From Saccharothrix sp. S26 (lineage in GTDB: Bacteria > Actinomycetota > Actinomycetes > Mycobacteriales > Pseudonocardiaceae): DNA of 64,000 nt. The stretch is from positions 62,001-126,000 of the forward strand of contig NZ_JAJUWT010000013.1 in NCBI RefSeq assembly GCF_021390395.1, read 5' to 3'. The position numbers were made by a program, and so were the translations under genes. Under the pieces are notes generated by a model, which worked only from the letters and a program-made list of their open reading frames with translations, was not told where the DNA came from and did not search any database. This document shows positions 61,583 through 64,000 of the stretch, one piece after another. Position 1 is the stretch's first letter; each line of letters opens with the position of its first letter.

Positions 61583-63180
61583 CGGGCCGCCAGGGCCGTG
61601 CGCACGTCGGCCACCGTCAACCAGGGCTCCGGGGCCAGCACCTTGGCCACCTGCGGCGAGAAGATCGGCGACGCGGTGACCACCTCTGCGGTCGGGCCGT
61701 CCGCCACCACCTCGCCCTCCGCCAGCACCACCACGCGGGTCGCGTACTCGGCGACGAACTCCACGTCGTGCGTCGCCAGCACGATCGCGTGACCCCGGTC
61801 GGCCAGCTCCCGCAACGCCGCCGCCAGCCGGGTCTTGGCCGGGTAGTCCAGCCCCCGCGTCGGCTCGTCCAGCAGCACCGCCCGCGGTGACGGGGTGAGC
61901 GACACGGCCAGCACGAGCGCGAGCCGCTGCCCCTCCGACAGGTCGCGCGGGTGCCGGTCGTCCGGGATGCCGGGCGCGAGCCGGTCCACCAGCGCGCGGC
62001 ACGTGCCCGAGGGCCGGCCCGACTCGCGGTCGGCCTGCGCGCACTCGCCGCCGACCGTGTGCAGGTACAACAGGTCACCGGGCTGCTGGGGCACGAGCCC
62101 GATCGCCTCACGGCGCGGACCGGGCTTGAGCGCCGCGGGGTCGACACCGTCCACCGCCACCTCGCCGCCGGACCGCTTGCCCGTGCCCTGCACCGCCCAC
62201 AGCAGGCTCGACTTGCCCGACCCGTTGCGCCCCATCACGGCCACCCGCTCGCCCGCGCCGACGCTCAACGACACGCCCCGCACCGCGTCCACAGTGGAGT
62301 ACCGCACCCGCAGGTCGCGCACCCGCACCACCTCCGCCGACCCCGGTGACGTCACCTCGGGCGGCGACGCGAGACGGTCGCGCAACGGACCGGCCAGCCG
62401 CCGGGCGTCGCGGATGGACACCGGCACCGGCTCCCACCCGGCCAGTTGGCCCAGCCGCACCACCGGCGGCGCGACCGGCGCGTCGGCCAGCACCGAGCCG
62501 GGCTCGCCCGCGACCGGCGGCTGCCCGCCGCCGGGCAGCCACACCACGCGGTCCGCGTACTGCGCGACCCGTTCCAGCCGGTGCTCGGCGATCACCACGG
62601 TCATGCCGAGGTCGTGCACCAGGCGGTGCAGCGCGGCCAGCACGTCCTCCGCCGCGCCGGGGTCCAACGCCGACGTCGGCTCGTCCAGCACCAGCACCGG
62701 CGGGTGGGCGGTGAGGGCCGCGCCGACGGCCACCCGCTGCTGCTGGCCGCCCGACAACGTCGCCAGCGGCCGGTGCCGCAGCTCGGCTAGGCCCAGCAGG
62801 TCCAACGTCTCCTCGACCCGCTTGCGCATCACCGGGTTCGGCAGCGCCAGCGACTCCATCGAGTACGCCAGCTCCTCCTCGACGGAGTCCGTGACGAACC
62901 CGGCCTGCGGGTCCTGCCCCACCATGCCGACGACGTCGGCCAGCTCGCGCGGCGGGTGCGTGCGGGTGTCCCGGCCGGCGACCAGCACGCGGCCGGTGAG
63001 CGTGCCGCCGGTGAAGTGCGGCACGAGGCCGTTGACCGCGCGCAGCAACGTCGACTTGCCCGAGCCGGTGCGCCCGACCACCAGGCACAGCTCGCCCTCG
63101 GGCACGTGCAGGTCCACCCCGGCCAACGCGGGCGCGGCGGCGTCGCGGTAGGTGACGGAGACGTTCTCGAACCGGATCAC
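61579..63180 (-). CDS. ECF transporter A component, two ATPase domains fused
   Basis: 533 residues. Domain 1: Walker A VVGRTGSGKSTLLRAVN (lysine 42), signature LSGGQQQRVAVGAALTAHPP. Domain 2 from about 300: GRNGSGKSSLLWAV, DLSEGQRLALVLAVS and VLLDEPTRGLDYPAK. Fusion of EcfA and EcfA' in one chain is known in actinobacteria. GTG 63180 overlaps the T component stop by four bases. It powers the adjacent S and T subunits. Confidence 0.87.
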   Translation of the reverse strand: MIRFENVSVTYRDAAAPALAGVDLHVPEGELCLVVGRTGSGKSTLLRAVNGLVPHFTGGTLTGRVLVAGRDTRTHPPRELADVVGMVGQDPQAGFVTDSVEEELAYSMESLALPNPVMRKRVEETLDLLGLAELRHRPLATLSGGQQQRVAVGAALTAHPPVLVLDEPTSALDPGAAEDVLAALHRLVHDLGMTVVIAEHRLERVAQYADRVVWLPGGGQPPVAGEPGSVLADAPVAPPVVRLGQLAGWEPVPVSIRDARRLAGPLRDRLASPPEVTSPGSAEVVRVRDLRVRYSTVDAVRGVSLSVGAGERVAVMGRNGSGKSSLLWAVQGTGKRSGGEVAVDGVDPAALKPGPRREAIGLVPQQPGDLLYLHTVGGECAQADRESGRPSGTCRALVDRLAPGIPDDRHPRDLSEGQRLALVLAVSLTPSPRAVLLDEPTRGLDYPAKTRLAAALRELADRGHAIVLATHDVEFVAEYATRVVVLAEGEVVADGPTAEVVTASPIFSPQVAKVLAPEPWLTVADVRTALAAR

Positions 63181-64000
63181 GTGTTCACCCTGTTCCTGGC
63201 GATGACGACGGGCGCGAGCGCGCACAGCAGGCCGATCGCGGGCAGCAACGGCAGTTCGGGCACGGTCAGCGGCACGGTGCTCGGCGTCAGCGCCGAACCG
63301 CCCCAGCCCCGGGGCGCGAGGAACGTCGCCAGCGCCGCGACCACCCCGGACGCGACGATCAGCAGCTCGCGGGAACCCCACCGGTCCGGCCGGTACCGGC
63401 TGCGCCGCACCCGACGCGACCCCGTCCACAACCCGGCGACGGCCGCCACCGCGCCCGCGACCAGCATCTCGATCGCGGGCGTGCCGCCGCCGAGCAGCCC
63501 GTACGCGCCGACGCACAGCCCCAGCAACCCGCCCAGCACCAGCGCCCCGGTGAGCACCCTGGCCCGCTTCGGCAGCCCCGCCGTCCGGCCGTACCCGCGC
63601 GAGTCCATCGCCGCGGCCAGCACCAGCGACCGTTCGAACGCGTCCTCCAGCACCGGCACCATGAGCAGCCGCATCGCCTTCACGCCACGCACCACGTCAC
63701 CCCGCAACGCGCGGGCCCGCCGCACCGACCGCGCGCTGGCCACGAGCTGGGGCGCGACCGTCAGCGCCACCACCACGGCCACGCTGACCTCGTACAAAGC
63801 GGCGGGCAACGACCGCAGCAGCCGCTTGGCGTTGGCCAACGCGTTCGCCGCGCCCACGCAGCACAGCAGCGTCGCGAGCTGAAGCCCTTGGTACACCGCG
63901 AAAGCCAGACCCTCGGCGCTGACCGGCCCACCCAGCCGGATGCCCTTGGCCCACTCGGGCAACGGGATCTCGGGCAACGTCACCAGCACCGTCGGGCCGC
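63177..64000 (-). CDS. ECF transporter T component (EcfT/CbiQ-like), 5' end outside window
   Basis: At least 270 residues with several helices and the coupling motifs SARSVRRARALRGDV and AAAMDSRGYGRTAG (the ARG-type signature of EcfT). The N-terminal part is probably beyond the window edge, since full proteins start with a helical segment not seen here. It links S and A subunits of the importer. First gene of the leftward ecfT-A-S operon as far as visible. Confidence 0.83.
   Translation of the reverse strand, partial: GPTVLVTLPEIPLPEWAKGIRLGGPVSAEGLAFAVYQGLQLATLLCCVGAANALANAKRLLRSLPAALYEVSVAVVVALTVAPQLVASARSVRRARALRGDVVRGVKAMRLLMVPVLEDAFERSLVLAAAMDSRGYGRTAGLPKRARVLTGALVLGGLLGLCVGAYGLLGGGTPAIEMLVAGAVAAVAGLWTGSRRVRRSRYRPDRWGSRELLIVASGVVAALATFLAPRGWGGSALTPSTVPLTVPELPLLPAIGLLCALAPVVIARNRVNT

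Noticed and set aside
1-64000. CRISPR arrays, tRNA/rRNA genes, insertion sequences, replication origin
   Set aside because: No regularly spaced identical repeats, cloverleaf sequences, transposase genes or DnaA-box clusters were noticed on reading either strand.

Overview
The DNA is very GC-rich, uses many GTG starts, and packs genes into four-base ATGA/GTGA overlaps. It carries actinomycete hallmarks: a DasR-type regulator, an AfsR-like SARP, DrrA/DrrB-type exporters and a SigB-type GGGTAT promoter. I read it as a chromosomal stretch of a filamentous actinomycete, probably Pseudonocardiaceae-like; the family assignment is inference. I saw no rRNA, tRNA, CRISPR array, transposase or phage gene.

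Layout. 0-9.7 kb: an amino-sugar (chitobiose-type) uptake locus, with dasA-dasB-dasC, a GH20 hexosaminidase, a secreted CBM3-GH16 protein, a frameshifted MFS transporter and a PLP-dependent decarboxylase-like enzyme. All run leftwards from a regulatory region shared with a divergent dasR-like gene; that region holds three DasR-like dyads and one LacI-type palindrome. 9.7-12.8 kb: a VOC protein, then a BlaI/M56 regulator-sensor pair followed by two BlaI-like dyads in front of a CcsA-type cytochrome c assembly gene. 12.8-17.2 kb: a GlxA-type AraC regulator, an APH-fold kinase, a secreted ceramidase and a DUF6098-like protein. 17.2-22.6 kb: a redox operon (FAD oxidoreductase-Rieske, YbdK/EgtA-type ligase, HDO-like iron protein) behind a SigB-like promoter, facing a CDGSH protein and a HemK2-like methyltransferase. 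22.7-27.6 kb: a four-gene operon of a serine-acetyltransferase-like protein, an EamA exporter fused to a JAMM protease domain, a cysteine-synthase-like enzyme and a class V aminotransferase. I regard this as the most novel module in the window.

28-31 kb: a methyltransferase, a secreted endonuclease I and an LLM flavin enzyme. 31.2-41.7 kb: a tightly coupled biosynthetic-type region in which several genes are broken: an Ldh remnant, a DegT aminotransferase joined out of frame to a UbiA prenyltransferase fragment, a frameshifted FAD oxidoreductase, and an AMP ligase lacking its core. Intact neighbours are an M20 peptidase, a TIM-barrel isomerase, a Gfo/Idh oxidoreductase, an AMP ligase, a methyltransferase and a CaiB-like protein. 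It looks like a decaying natural-product cluster, unless the damage is sequencing or assembly error.

41.7-52 kb: an AhpD-like protein, a membrane beta-propeller protein, alditol oxidase, a CRP-type regulator carrying 49-residue repeats, an AfsR-like SARP, and an SRPBCC-ArsR-SRPBCC operon with its own operator. 52-60 kb: a DrrAB exporter divergent from LuxE, LuxC, an O-methyltransferase, a SetA-like MFS and a nucleotidyltransferase. LuxE and LuxC are related to the GriD/GriC aryl-acid reductase. 60-64 kb: a hypothetical membrane protein and an ECF vitamin transporter (S, fused A-A, and a partial T component cut by the window edge).
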